Shown here: positions 9,806 through 22,572 of the stretch, piece by piece
Layout of the letters: the number at the start of each line of letters is the position of its first letter
Numbering within the stretch: the first letter of the stretch is position 1
Origin: Haematobia irritans
Lineage: Eukaryota > Arthropoda > Insecta > Diptera > Muscidae
Assembly: GCF_050003625.1 (NCBI RefSeq)
Contig: NC_134399.1
Coordinates: forward strand, 151,522,473 to 151,586,472
Reading direction: 5' to 3'
DNA length: 64,000 nucleotides
Position numbers and translations under genes: made by a program
Notes under the pieces: model-generated
Told to the model about the DNA's origin: nothing
The model's input: the letters and a program-made list of their open reading frames with translations, nothing else
Database searches by the model: none

Positions 9806-10990
9806 AGTCAAAATTTAATGTTTATAGAAAAATTTGCTAAAATTTTATTTCTACAGAAAGAAAATTAGGAATAAATTTCTTAAAACTGTATGTCTATAAG
9901 AAATTTTTCTCAAAATTTTATTTCTATAGGACAATTTTCTCAATAATTTATTTCTATAGAAATTTTTGTCAAAATTTTATTTCTATAGAAATTTTTGTCA
10001 AAATTTTATTTCTATAGAAAATTTTGCTCCAAATTTTATTGCTATAGAAAATTTTGGTCAAAATTTTATTTCTATAGAAAAGTTTGCTCAAAATTTTATT
10101 TTTATCGAAAATTTGGCTCAAAATTGTATTTCTATCGAAAATTTTGTTCCAAATTTTATTCCTATAGAAAATTTTGCTCACAATTTTATTGCTTTAGAAA
10201 ATTTTGTCAATTTTACTCAAAAGAAAATTTTCTATAAAAAATTGGGCTCAAAATTTTATTTCTATAGAAAATTTTCTCAAAATTTTATTTCTATAGAAAA
10301 TTTTCTCAAAATTTTATTTCTATAGAAAATTTTCTCAAAATTTTATTTCTATAGAAAATTTTCTCAAAATTTTATTTCTATAGAAAATTTTCTCAAAATT
10401 TTATTTCTATAGAAAATTTGCTCAAAATTTTATTGCTTTAGAAAATTTTGTCAAAACTTTATTTCTATAGAAAATTTTGCTCAAAATGTTATTTCTAAAA
10501 CAAATTTTCTCAAAATTTTAATTCTATAGTAAATTTTTTCAAAGTTTTATTTCTTAGGAAATTTTGTAAAAATTTTATTTCTGTAGAAAATTTTATTTTT
10601 TGTTCTATAGAAAATTATGCTCATTTTTTCTATATTATGCTCAAAATGTTATTTCTAAAAAAAAGTTTGCTTAAAATTTTATTCCTATAAACAATGTTCT
10701 CAAAAGTTTAATTGTATAAAAAATTTTGTCAACATTTTATTTCTATAAAAATTTTGTCAAAATTTTATTATTATAGAAAAATTCGTCAAAATTTTATTAT
10801 TATAGAAAAATTCGTCAAAATTTTATTTCTTTAGAAAATTTTATTTCTGTAGATATTTTTGTCAAAATTTTATTTCTTTAGAAAAATTTGTCAAAATTTT
10901 ATTTCTGTAGAAAATTTTTCAAAAATATATTTTTATAGAAAATTTTCTAAAAACTATTTCTTTTGAAATTTTGTCAAAATTTTATTTCCT
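9806..10990 (+). repeat. 29-bp dyad repeat array (about 1.2 kb)
   Basis: Tandem copies of the monomer TTTTGTC / AAAATTTT / ATTTCTATAG / AAAA, most with one to four changes. Many here have TTGCTC or TTCTC in place of TTGTC. Copies near 10250-10420 are the most uniform, suggesting local homogenisation. Overlapping frames such as 119 codons at 9966-10325 are products of the repeat. The array ends at TTTCCTGAGGCC. Confidence 0.9.
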
Positions 10991-11132
10991 GAGGCCAGTG
11001 ACAGTTCATTTCATTGTTTACAAGCTGAAAAAAGAAAAACAATTTTTATTAATTGTATTAAAAAATTTATAATTTTCTAATGGAATTTAAGCGTTTATAT
11101 TTGGCTGAAAAACCACAAGTGGCTCGTTATTT

Positions 11133-11215
11133 CAGACTCACTTAGGCTATTCAGTCCATTGTGATGGCACAAGTGGTGAGCCCGATTCTATGCTTAGCTC
11201 AATTAAAACGGAACC
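11133..11215 (-). mobile_element. SINE 3' fragment
   Basis: The phrase CTCACTTAGGCTATTCAGTCC followed by ATTGTGATGGCACAAG and GCCCGATTCTATG matches the 3' part of the SINE at 54285-54626 in the same orientation. The tRNA-like head is absent. Confidence 0.6.
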
Positions 11216-12344
11216 TTATATATATAGGTTTCATTGTAATAATTTAGTTTAACCCAATCGTTTTTAGTTTTAATTTGTTATTGAATATAAAAATAAATGT
11301 ATACAATATAAATATCGTATTTCATATTGTATTTGTAGTTCGTTTAACCATCATGGCTATACGGAATTTTTGAGACTATTTTCGAGTCCTTTATAACTTT
11401 CAGTTCGAATTTTCATTTTTTTTTTTTTTGTATCGTAAATGTAGGAAATTGTTTGTTGAATTGCACCATAATGAATAGAATAGAATAAAGAATACTTACA
11501 TATTCACCACAAAAGAGGCATTGTAATTAAAACTTTTTTGTTTAAACTTCATGTTGTCTGCATTCTATAATGGGCTCACATTCATGTGTAATAAGAGCCG
11601 ATGTTAGACATTAGGTTGGATCGAATTATTATAAAAATTTAATCTTGAAATGTGATAAAAATGTGATAAAAAAGTTTACAAAACATGTGAAATTTGCCAA
11701 TTAAAAAAAGCTTGGATTTAATTACGTTAAATTATTCTGGATTAAAAATGTATTACTCTTATCAAATTTGCTATCTAGTATATTAATGCTCATCTGCCTT
11801 CAATTAGATCCCATATTATGCATATACACTACATGCATAATAATGCATCATCCATACACTGATCCATACACTTATGGGTGTGTGTACGTGTTAAATCCTT
11901 AAGATGTTATGACAACATAAGTTTGTATGTGTTAAATATTAAGTATCTTGAATTAAAATCGTAGACAAAACATGTTAAGTGCTAAGGAAGTCCTGCATCA
12001 TTCTTGGCTACAAAAAAAAAAATGCCTCAACAAAAAAGTGTCCCTATAGAAACTCTTTACTTCATAAGTGATGTGCATCTCATCATTATAGAGCAGTGAA
12101 ATGCCTCAGCACGCAAGAAGTTGCCACCTTTGTGAAGTTTCCCAGCAAAAAAAAAAAAAAATACCCGATAAAAATATGTAAAAATTACACATTAAAAATA
12201 TGTAAAGAGGGAGTTATCAAAAATTGAATTAATTCCTGTGTAGTTAAAATGAAGAACATATTTGAGAAGACATTTTTGGAGATTCTTTTAAAGTTGTGCC
12301 TGAGAAATTTTTTTTACTGGGTTGTTAATGTACGTCGACGAAGT
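11216..12344. other. No gene recognised
   Basis: AT-rich sequence without a recognisable coding region. It contains short A-runs, a CCAGCAAAAAA motif at 12144 (a common MITE-end motif in this window) and no clear tandem or inverted repeat. Confidence 0.5.
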
Positions 12345-13131
12345 CTTTTGGTATTTCTCCAACAAAACTTTTGACTTGAACGATTTTTATGGATGCAAAA
12401 ATATACCATTTTTATTAAGTCCCAAAAAACCGTTGCCATAACCTTACCAGCCGATTGAATTGTTTTTGCCTTTTTTGGGGCACTTCCTCCAGCTTCAGTC
12501 CATTGTTTGGATTATTCTTTTGTCTCTGGAGTATAGTGGTGGATCCATGTCTCATCAACAGTTATGAAACGACGCTTAAAATCCATTTTATTTCGCCTAA
12601 AACGATCCAAACAAGCTTGAGAAATCGACTGTTAACAAATGTGGCACCCATCTTGCAGAAAGCTTTTTCATCTGTAGTTCTTTATGCAAAATTAAATGGA
12701 TGCCCATGATATCAGTAATTTCACGCACTTTTATTCGTCGATCATTTAATACCATATCATGCACTTTGGCTACAATTTCTGTTGTTGTTGCTGTTTTCGG
12801 ACGTCCACTACGTGGTTCATCTTCAATGCTTGTACGACCACATTTAAATTCAGCAACCCAATTTTTTACTGTTGCATATGAAGGAGCACTTTCACCTAAT
12901 AAACCTTTTTTATGTAAATATTTAATGACAGCACGCATTTCTAATTTTTCATTGTAAAAAAAATGCGAATGCGTCTTTTTTGAACACCTGTTTCTATATG
13001 AAGGAGTTGCAAGATCGAAACAAAATTTAACATGTGTTCATAACAGAGATGAAAGTTTCCAAAACACTTAACTTTTTTCTGTTTATATCGCGCTTTTTAT
13101 GCTAGGCTAAGAAGTTTCCGAACTGCCCTCG
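12345..13131 (-). pseudogene. Truncated mariner transposase pseudogene
   Basis: The frame at 12938-12597 encodes a mariner N-terminal region: MRAVIKYLHKKG, then a helix-turn-helix ending ATVKNWVAEFKCGRTS, the linker DEPRSGRPKT and the second helical part VREITDIMGI..HKELQMKKLSARWVP. After 12600 it is out of frame: further minus-strand sequence gives TVDETWIHHYTPETKE (first catalytic Asp region), AGGSAPKKAKT and GKVMATVFWD in different frames. One base is missing at the expected start, and the second and third catalytic regions are absent beyond about 12345. The right side keeps a 5' end reading TACGAGGGCAGTTCGGAAAC on the minus strand (13131). Not functional. Confidence 0.75.
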
Positions 13132-13418
13132 TATAAAGCTATAAAGCTATTCAAGAGTAAACAAATGCCAGCAAATATTATAAATTTTCTTTTAAATAAA
13201 ATTTCATTATTTTAAAGAAGTTTGTGCTTAATAATGTGTAAATTGCGTTCCTAAAATATAGGTTGCGTAATCTTTAATACCATGTAAATATTTTTTTTTT
13301 TTAGTACATAGAGTATAAAAGACTCAACACTGCAAAACTCTTAATTACAATAAACCATTTGTACAGTTTATTTTGACGCTCACTGTATATTCGATTTTGC
13401 CGTCGATAACCATATGAT

Positions 13419-15602
13419 TTTTATACCCTCCATCATAGGATGGGGGTATATTAACTTTGTCATTCCGTTTGTAACACATCGAAATATTGCTCTAAGACTC
13501 CATAAAGTATATATATTCTGGGTCGTGGTGAAATTCTGAGTCGATCTAACCCAGCAAAAAATAGAGCACTATTTCAGCAGGATTGTAAGGGAGAGAGGCA
13601 GTACCAACTGCTTGCAAAACAACCGAATCAGAATGATCATAAACTAGTTTGATTACTCGTTTACGTTATTGCCACCGATTCATGTAGTGTGGATGCACTG
13701 CCTACTTTATTGTATACCAAAAAGTTCAACTAAACTCTTACTGCTGAAGTATTTTTTGCTGGAAGCATGTCCGTCCGTCCGTCTGTTGAAATCACGCTAA
13801 CTTCCGAACGAAACAAGCTATCGACTTGAAACTTGGCACAAGTAGTTGTTATAGATGTAGGAGGGATGGTATTGCAAATGGGCCATATCGGACCACATTT
13901 ACGTATAGCCCCCATAAAAACCGATCCTCCGATTTGGCTTGCGGAGCCTCTTGAAGGAGCAAAATTCATCCGATCCGGTTGAAATTTGGTACATGGTGTT
14001 AGTATATGGTCTCTAACAACCATGCAAAAAGTGGTCCATATCGGTCCATAATTATATATAGCCCCCATATAAATATCCCCAGATTTGACCTCCGGAACCT
14101 CTTGGAGGAGCAAATTCATCCGATTCGCTTGAAATTTGGTATATTGTGCTAGGATATGGCCGCTAGCAGCCATGCAAAAATTGGTCCATATCGGTCTATA
14201 GTTAAATATAGCAGATCGCCAATCACACAAAAATTGGTCCATAGCACCAGAAATAATCTACCAAAATTTTATTTTTATAGAAAATGTTGTCCAAATTTTA
14301 TATCTATAGAAAATTTTGTCAAAATTTAATTTATTTTACTTCCCTAGAAAAATATTTCAAAATATTCCTATAAAAAAATTTGTCAAAATTTTATTTCTAT
14401 TGAAAATTTTGTCAAAATTTTATTTCTATAGAAAATTTTATCAAAATTGTATTTCTATAGAACATTTTATCAAAATTTTGTTTCTATAGAAAATTTTGTC
14501 AAACTGAATTGTATACGTATTTTATCGGCCTTGTTTATACCCTCCACCATAGGATGGGTCGTGGTGAAATTCTGAGTCGATCTGAGCATGTCCGTCCGTT
14601 TGTTGAAATCACGCTAACTTCCGAACGAAACAAGCTATCGACTTGAAACTTGGCACAAGTAGTTGTAATTGATGTAGGTCGGATGGTATTGCACATGGGC
14701 CATATCGGACCACTTTTACGTATAGCCCCCATATAAACCGACGCTCAGATTTGGCTTGCGTAGCCTCTTGAAGGAGCAAAATTCATCCGATCCGGTTGAA
14801 ATTTGGTACATGGTGTTAGTATATGGTCTCTAACAACCATGCAAAAATTGGTCGACATCGGTCCATAATTATATATAGCAGTCTGATTCAGTTGAAATTT
14901 GGTACGTGGTGTTAATATATGGCCTCAAACACCAATGCAAAAATTGGTCGAAATCGGTCCATAATTTATGTAGCCCCCATATAAACCGATGACCAGATTT
15001 GACCTCCGGAGCCCCTTGGAAGAGCAAAATTCAACCGATTCGGTTGAAATTTGGTACGTGATGTTAGTATATGGTATCCAACAACCATGCAGCAATTGGT
15101 TCATATCAGTCCATAATTATATATAGCCTTCATATAAACCGATCCCCAGATTTGGTTTTGGAGCCACTTGGTGGAGCAAAGTTCATCCGAGTCAGTTGAA
15201 ATTTGGTACATTGTGCTAGTATATGGCCGTTAACAACCATGCCTAACTAGGTCCATATCGGTCTATAGTTATATATAGTCCTCAGATAAATCGATCCCCA
15301 ATCAGACAAAAATTGGTCCACATCAAGTTCATAATTTTATATAGCCCCCATAAAAGCGACCCCCATATTTCAATATCGATTCGTAATTATTTTTGGACTT
15401 ACCTATACATAACTTTTTTGTCCAATATATACCACGTATGGACTAACTCACAATTTAGAAAACGATGTTAAGAAGTTGTAAGATACCACATCCCAAGTAA
15501 TTCGATTGTGGATGGCAGTCTTTCGTAGAAGTTTCTACACAATCGATGGTGTGGGTACATAAGATTCGGCCTGGCCGAACTTACGGCCGTATATACTTGT
15601 TT
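13419..15602 (+). mobile_element. Two overlapping family A elements (compound)
   Basis: A head (TATACCCTCCATCATAGGATG, then the TATATATTCTGGGTC core and a GTCCGTCC tract) starts at 13419. It is followed by 153-bp units and a short 29-bp array (14257-14515). A second head, shortened by loss of the TTAACTTTGTCATTCC segment, begins at 14533. Its units are diverged, and the tail hairpin TTCGGCCTGGCCGAA with TATATACTTGTTTT closes at 15602. A MITE interrupts the first head. The minus-strand frame at 13730-14242 (170 codons) is the 51-codon repeat and not a gene. Confidence 0.65.
13550..13762. mobile_element. Small MITE with CCAGCAAAAAATA ends
   Basis: The left end reads CCAGCAAAAAATA followed by CTATTTCAGCAG; the right end reads CTGCTGAAGTATTTTTTGCTGG, an imperfect inverted match. 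It splits the family A head between GTCGATCTAA and AAGCATGTCC, whereas intact A heads read GTCGATCTGAGCATGTCC. The target duplication is not clear, so the superfamily is undetermined. No coding capacity in 213 bp. Confidence 0.6.
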
Positions 15603-15782
15603 TAATATATACCCCGTATGTACTAACTTACAATTTAGAAGACGGTGTTAAGAAGTTTTACGATACCTTGCCATCGGCAAAGGTTACCGCAACCCAGGTA
15701 ATTCGACAGTCTTCAGTAGAAGCTTCTACGTACATAAAATTCGGCCTGGCCGAACTTACGGCAGTATAACATATACTTGTTT
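15603..15782 (+). repeat. Extra family A tail fragment
   Basis: Directly after the compound A element a second tail occurs: TATACCCCGTATGTACTAAC, TTGCCATCGGCAAAGG, the hairpin TTCGGCCTGGCCGAA and ACTTGTTTT at 15782. It repeats 15421-15602 with differences, so it is a tandem duplicate of the tail. Reading frames of 60-96 codons across it show no conserved motif. Confidence 0.6.
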
Positions 15783-17981
15783 TCGCTTGGGATCGTCGTT
15801 GTAGATCGATGCAAACACATATTTTCGTTGATACCTTTGGAACAGCTCTTCGCGAGCTTCCCGCAAATTCTGTTTTGTGGCCACGAACCTGTACGCATTG
15901 AGAACCAAAAAAAATATATATACTTTTACAAAAAAGTAAGTTTTCCATACCTGGTGCTGGTATACTCGTATAATGTCACATTTCCAACACCATAATCTAT
16001 AAAACAATGTGATTGGTAGGACAGGAAACAGAAGTCTCCAGCGGAATTCATTAATAATATACGACTTTTTCGACTACCCAGTATTGGGCAATCATTCAAG
16101 AGGACTATACATGCAGCTCTCTATAAATTATATGTCAAATATAAAATCGCTCCAACTGTTAGTTTAGAATATTCCAAATTCAATGCACAAGAGTCAAAAT
16201 TTGAATGTAAATTCAATTTTCGCTGAAATTAGTTTAAGCGAACTCGACCACTCAATTATAGTAAATTCACTTTTTCTGGCCTTTGATAATTTTTTTTTTT
16301 TGCCGTTTTCATTTTATTATCTTATTCATTAAACAATCACATGTTGCGTTTTGCCAGCACGCACCTGATTAAATAATGCAAATTAAATAATAGACCAGCA
16401 AAACCGAATGAATTTTCAGATTCACAGACATGGACTACTGCAGAGCACCTGTGTGGCAACACCTATGATTTTTTTATTGTACACCACACACACACATTGG
16501 GGTTTTTTTCCAACACTCCGAAAATTGGGTACCTTACATATTAACATGAACTGCTACCAATATACATACGTAATTCGCTCCATTCGTCACTATTAACGAA
16601 GCATCCAGCGTATTATGTAAGGGAATGTGCCTGAGAAAAAGTGCTAGGTGCGCACAGGCACTGGCAATGGAGGGACGAATGGGCGAAAGGACGGACGAAC
16701 AGACTACGGATATGATAAAAAAGTGCTCGAGATTGTTTTTCCTGGCATTTAACAAAGATTCCGTCCCATATGCATTCTCATGGAGTTATTGTTCGTACTG
16801 TTGTCATTGTACCAGCAGTTTCTTCTTGTTGTTTTCCTTTTGGATGCTCCTGTCTGTAATTAAGACTGTCATTCACTCAACCATGTCGGGCATATTCTGA
16901 GCTATGGGAGCTTAACTTACAGGCACCACACAATCATGGAGCACATGGATAAAGTCAAATTCTTCTTAAAGGCCAATCTTGAAGCTCTTCAGTGAGACAC
17001 TGGGGAGAAAAATGATAAAAGAAATGTTTATTTCACTCTTCATAAGTAAACGTAAAATTTTAATAAAATTTGTATATTGGAGAGGACTAGCTGAGACAAT
17101 ATTACCGAATATACAAGTAAATTATTTGGAGTTTTCTTTGTCAAATATTTGAAGATCAGACCATTAAAATAAAAAAAAAACTCATTTATTTTAAAGTTAC
17201 CTCTCAGTAATTTTGGCGACATTTCTTAAAACTCCAACTATATCTCTTTAAATCCCAAAAATTCAAAGATCATTTTTTCCAAAATGTTATAATTTTTCCA
17301 ATTTAGAAAATCTGCTTGTCCAAAGTGTTATCTATTTTTTACTTTACGGATTTATTCACTTATTTTTACCGCCTTTACCGACTTTTCAGTGTAATATTTT
17401 GTTATCTGGATGGAGGATGACGATGATAATGATGTTGGTCATAGTAGATCCCAACACCTTGCGTGTGCTGCCAGGTAAAATATGGTGTGTACTTGCGATT
17501 TATCCATGAGTTGATGCAGCTGTGAATTTGTTTTATTTTAAGCTCGATTAAGTGCCTGAGCAACCATGCGTTTTTCATACCTCTTTGGTCCAGAGCACAT
17601 CTTTGTTGGTATTTTTCTTGTTTTTTCCCATATCACTTGCAAAGATTTTCTGGCATAAGAAAACAAAAAAAAAAAGAAACTACAACAAAGCTTATTTTTT
17701 TCATTTTCATCATCCTGTTTTCTTCAAAGACAAACGAACAATAAAAATCTACGTAGGGATTTACTTCAATATAGGTATAATTGTTAAATTGTGTAAAGTC
17801 AAGTTGAAATTGACTACAATAGGAGAATGATTCTAATACACTCAGAAAAAGAGTGTACATCGTAATTTTTTTAAATTTATTTCTGAGAGAAATTATAAGA
17901 AAAAAAAAACATATTTTAGACAAACGTGAAATGTTCATTTAATCTTACCATAGAAAGTTTTTAGACATACAACATACTTAC
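15783..17981. other. No gene recognised
   Basis: About 2.2 kb without a confident feature. Reading frames such as 16408-16596, 16625-16900 and 17552-17830 lack conserved motifs. A possible internal exon at 17390-17474 (acceptor TTTTCAG, donor GGTAAA, one open frame) is discussed under rejected items because TTTTCAGTGT is also a MITE end. Confidence 0.5.
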
Positions 17982-19229
17982 TTTTGTCAAAATATTCTAT
18001 AGATTTTTTTTTTTATTTCTATAGAAAATTATGTCAAAATTTAATTCCATAAAAAATGTTGTCAAAATTTTATTTCTATAGAAAATTTTGTCAAAATTTT
18101 ATTTCTATAGAATTGGTTTTAGTATTTTATTTCCATAGAAAATTTTCTCAAAATTTTATTTCCATTAAAAATTTTGTCAAAATTTTATTTCTATAGAAAA
18201 TTTTCTCAAAATTTTATTTCTATAGAAAAGTTTTTCAAAATTTTATTTCTATAGAAAATTTTATTACAAGTTTATTCTTATACAAAATTTTGTCAAAATA
18301 TTATTTCTATAGATTATTTCGTTAAAATGTTATTTCTATAGAAAATTTTGTCAAAATTTTATTGCTATATAAAATTTTGTCAAAATTTTATTTCTATAGA
18401 AATTTTTTTTTAAATTTTATTTCTATAGAAATTTTGTCAAAATTTTATTTCTGTAGAATTTTTTTAATGTTTTATTTCTATAGAAAATTTTGTGAAAATT
18501 TTGTGAAAATTTTATTTCTATAGAACATTTTGTCAAAATTTTATTTCTATGGAAAATATTGTCAAAATTTTATTTCTATAGAAAAATTTTATCAAAATTT
18601 TATTTCCATAGAAAATTTTGTCATCATTTTATTTCTATAGAGAATTTTGTCATCATTTTATTTTTATAGAGAATTTTGGCAAAATCTTATTTCTGTAGAA
18701 AATTTTGTCAAAATTTTATTGCTATAGAAAATTTTGTCAAAATTTTATTTCTATAGAAAATTTTGTAAAAATTTTATTGCTATAGAAATTTTTGTCAAAA
18801 CTTTATTTCTATAGAAAATTTTGTCAAAATTTTATTCCATAGAAAATTTTGTCAAAATTTTATTCCATAGAAAATTTTGTCAAAATTTTATTTCATAGAA
18901 AATTTTGTCAAAATTTTATTTCTATAGAAAAGTTTTTCAAAATTTTATTCCATAGAAAATTTTGTCAAAATTTTATTTCTATAGAACATTTTTATCAAAA
19001 TTTTATTTCTATAGAAAATTTGGTCAAAATTTTATTGGTATAGAAATTTTTGTCAAAATTTTATTTCTTTAGAAAATTTTGTAAAAATTTGAGTTATATA
19101 GAAAATTTTGTCAAAAATTTATTTCTATAGAACATTTTTATCAAAATTTTATTTCTATAGAAAATTTGGTCATCATTTTATTTCTATAGAGAATTTTGTC
19201 ATCATTTTATTTTTATAGAGAATTTTGGC

Positions 19230-22200
19230 CAGGGCTGTGGAGTCGAGTCAATTTTGCTCGACTCCGACTCCGACTCCGACTCCAGCATTTTTCATCAGCT
19301 CGACTCCGACTCCGACTCCGGAGTCGACTCCGGGTAATATAACTAAATCTCATTTTAGTACCACTAATTTGTAGTTCTATTGAGGGGATATATATGGGGT
19401 ATATATATGGATCGATATAAAGTATCGTATTTATTTATGTGTGCAAGAAAGGTCTTAATTTCGCATTTATACCAATTAAACTCTTTATTTCAAATTTAGG
19501 GCAATGTTTAATAAATAAAATAATGATATAAATACCCATCATAATATGAGAAGATACCGACAGTATATGTATTTGTGGACTAAAATTATTATAAAGGGTT
19601 ATATTCCCATATGCATGAATTTGAATCTGAATCGATTTAGACAAAATTGTATATACTTCTAGAAAATCTCTGTACCTAAAATTTAAATCTAACGTTATGG
19701 GACGTAACACAATTATAGCAAAAAATAAAAATGCAAAGAAAGTCTAAAGTCGGGCGGGCCGATTGTAACATACTCTGCACAACTTTGTATTTAGATCAAC
19801 ATTTTGATAAAATCTGAAATCAGACTTCTACAAAATCTCGTGCAATATTTGGGAAACATTCATAATTTTTTATATAGCAAAATTTGAGTCACTTTTACCA
19901 GTTTTCGACTTAGCAGTGAGTATCAGTAAGAAAAAAATTTGAGAAAATTTGCTACATAAATAAAATTTTGACAAATTGTTTTATAGAAATAAAATTTTGA
20001 AAAATAATATAAATAGAAATTTTGGAAAAATTTTTGTATAGTAAATAAAAGTTTGCAAAATTTTCTATAGAAACAAAATTTGAACTAAATTCTCTATATA
20101 AATAAATGTTTGAGAAAATTTTCTATATAAATAAATTTTTACCAAATTTTCTATAAAAAGACTATAGTAAACAAATTTTGACAAAATTTTCTATAGAAAT
20201 AAAATTTTGAAAAAAATATCAATGGAAATTTTTGGAAAATTTTTTGTGTAGTAAATAAAATTTTGCAAAATTTTCTAAAGAAATAAAATGCTGCAAAATT
20301 TTCTATAGAAAGAAAATTTAGACTACATTTTCTATAAAAAAAAAGTGTTGACTAAATTTTCTATCGACATAGTTTGTCATGTCGAAGATGAGCTAGATCG
20401 GTCCAGGTTTTGATATAGCTCCCATATCAACCGATCGCCCGATTTGGGGTCTTGGGCTTATAAAAACCGTAGTTTTTATCCAATTTGCCAGAAATTGGAA
20501 ACCTAGAGGTATTCTAGGGCTATAAGGAGGAGTGCTGAAAATGGTGATTATCGGACCATGTTTTAATATAGCTCCCATATAGACAGAACTCCCGATTTTA
20601 TTTCTTGAGCTTCTAGAATCCGTAGTTTTTATCCAATTTGTCTGAAGTTGGAAATCTAGAGGTATTATAGGACCATTACAAGGCGTGCCGAAGATGGTCA
20701 CTATCGAACGAAGTTTTGATATAGCCCCCTTTTAGACCGATGTTACGAGTTTACTTCTTGGACTTCTACAATCCGTAGTTTTTATCCAATTTGCCTGAAA
20801 TTTGAAATCTGGAGGTATTCTAAGACCATTAAGAGGTGTGCCGAATATATTGTGTATCGGTCCAGTTTTTGATATAGTCCCCTTATAAACCGGCCCTCCG
20901 TTTTGGGGTCTATATTCTAGAACTACAATAGATGTGCTGAATACTGTACGTATCCTTCCATGTTTTTGGCGTAGCTCCATTAGTCCGATTGACCAAAATA
21001 GACCCAAAAAATTATTGAAGTTGGTCCGATGGTCAGACCAAATGGAATTTTTCTGCAGAAATAACATTTGGACAAAAATTTCTATAGAAATAAAATTTTA
21101 ACAAAATTTTCATAGAAATAAAATTTTAACAAATTTTTCATAGAAATAAAATTTTAACAAAATTTTGTATAGAAATAAGCTTCTTAAAAAATTTTGGGAT
21201 ACAATATTATGCAACAATTTTGTACAAATTTCTGCTAAATATGTAATAGAAATAAAATTTTGGCTAAATTTTTTACAGAAATTAAATTTTGGCTAAATTT
21301 TCAATAGAATTAAACTTTGGCTACATTTTCTATATATATATATAGAAATTAAATTTTGGCTAAAATGAAATCTATTGAAATAAAATTTGGACCAAATTTT
21401 CTATAGAAATAAAACATGGACTAAATTTTCGATAGAAATAGAATGAGGTCAACATTTTATATAGAAATAAAATTTTGAAAAAATTTTCTTTCGAAGAAAA
21501 ATTTTAGAAAAATTTTAACTTTTAAATTATTTTAATTTAAATTAGAAAACTGGTCCCCTGGTACGAATTTTGGAAAAATTCGGTCCAAAATAAAAATTCG
21601 TTGTTGCAACGCTGGTAAGGCCTCCATATAGACCGATTTCAGATATTGAGGGTACAGAAGGTGCATTTACCATAAATGTAAATTTGCCAGATATTACTTC
21701 TCGTAATCATAAAACAGTTGGTGTACTATAGATTTTAGATTTCAAATCAAGGTATTTTTTCTTAATTTTCTTGCACATTTACAGGATATGTTTATGATTC
21801 CTTTAAAACTCAAACAAAAATAGTTCTTATAAATCCGGAATCTGATAGGTAAAATCTTTGCATTTATTTTCGGGATGCGAACTGGTTAAACTGATCTGTC
21901 ATCAAACCCCCATGAAATTTTCTAAGGAAATTAGTATATTTGATTCATGGTGGTGGGTATTTATGATTTGGCCCGGACGAACATACTGCTGTATATACTT
22001 GTTTTATTTTCTATAGAAATAAATGTTGACTTAATTTTCTATAGGAAAAAATTGTCTATAGTAATAATATTTCGAATAATTTTTTTATAGAAATTAAATT
22101 TTGACAAAACATTCCATATAAATACAATAGTGACAAAATTTTCTATAAAAAACAGCTTTGACAATTTTTTCTGTCATATGTGTGTAGGTATATAGCCTTA

Positions 22201-22572
22201 AAATAAAATTAAAAACAATAAATTCGAATTATTGTTCGAATTATTTCAAATAAATTGATATAAGGATTAAAATGGATCGATCCAGCCCATTTACTAGTCT
22301 AACATTCTAGGAAACATAAAATGATAGCCGTAATTGGAAGTTGATTTTTATTTCCAATCGTGGTGTACATTGATCGAATGCATAACGCATTGGAAACTAA
22401 TTTGCGTAAAAACTTTTTTAGTTACAAAAATGTGAAGTGTTTTAAAAAATTTGGTTTAGCCGGAGTCGGAGTCGAGCAAAATTTTTACGACTCCGACTCC
22501 GACTCCGACTCCAGCCAAATCTTCAGACTCCGACTCCAAGACTCCGACTCCGACTCCGACTCCACAGCCCTG
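19230..22572. mobile_element. Non-autonomous hAT element, 3.3 kb, 8-bp target duplication
   Basis: The left terminus is CAGGGCTGTGGAGTCGAGTC and the right terminus is GACTCCACAGCCCTG preceded by CGACTCC repeats. ATTTTGGC flanks both sides (19222-19229 and 22573-22580), an 8-bp duplication as made by hAT transposases. The unoccupied monomer is present nearby (GAGAATTTTGGCAAAATC at 18670). ACTCCG hexamer repeats fill both subterminal regions. No transposase remains. The interior holds minus-orientation 29-bp repeats (19930-20370, 21060-21480, 22015-22160) and a family C element, so most of the length is later insertion. The reading frame at 22360-22656 crosses the right end and is not a gene. 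Confidence 0.8.
20375..22010 (+). mobile_element. Family C mini-me-like element, head lost
   Basis: Units with TATAGCTCCCATAT boxes occur at about 20415, 20568 and 20722, roughly 153 bp apart, and share phrases with the complete C element at 62030-63938 ('GTAGTTTTTATCCAATTTGC', 'GAAATCTAGAGGTATT'). The tail TTCATGGTGGTGGGTATTTATG..GTATATACTTGTTTT ends at about 22010. It is interrupted between about 20985 and 21622 by a GCAACGCTGG-ended MITE and 29-bp repeats. The head with its GTCY tract is absent. Minus-strand frames at 20393-20701 and 20732-21067 are repeat-derived. Confidence 0.65.

Noticed and set aside
9966..10325. Open frames of 60-119 codons rich in Phe, Ile, Lys and Tyr along the 29-bp arrays (also 33299, 34951, 50503, 57755, 58473 and others)
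   Set aside because: They follow the 29-bp repeat: two of the three phases are stop-free and the third usually ends at the TAG of CTATAG (..VKILFL then stop). Length depends only on which monomers lost the TAG.
17390..17474. Possible 85-bp internal exon (TTTTCAG acceptor, CCAGGTAAAA donor, one open frame giving ..LVIVDPNTLRVLP)
   Set aside because: TTTTCAGTGT is also a common MITE terminus here, no neighbouring exon was found, and the peptide matches nothing I recognise.
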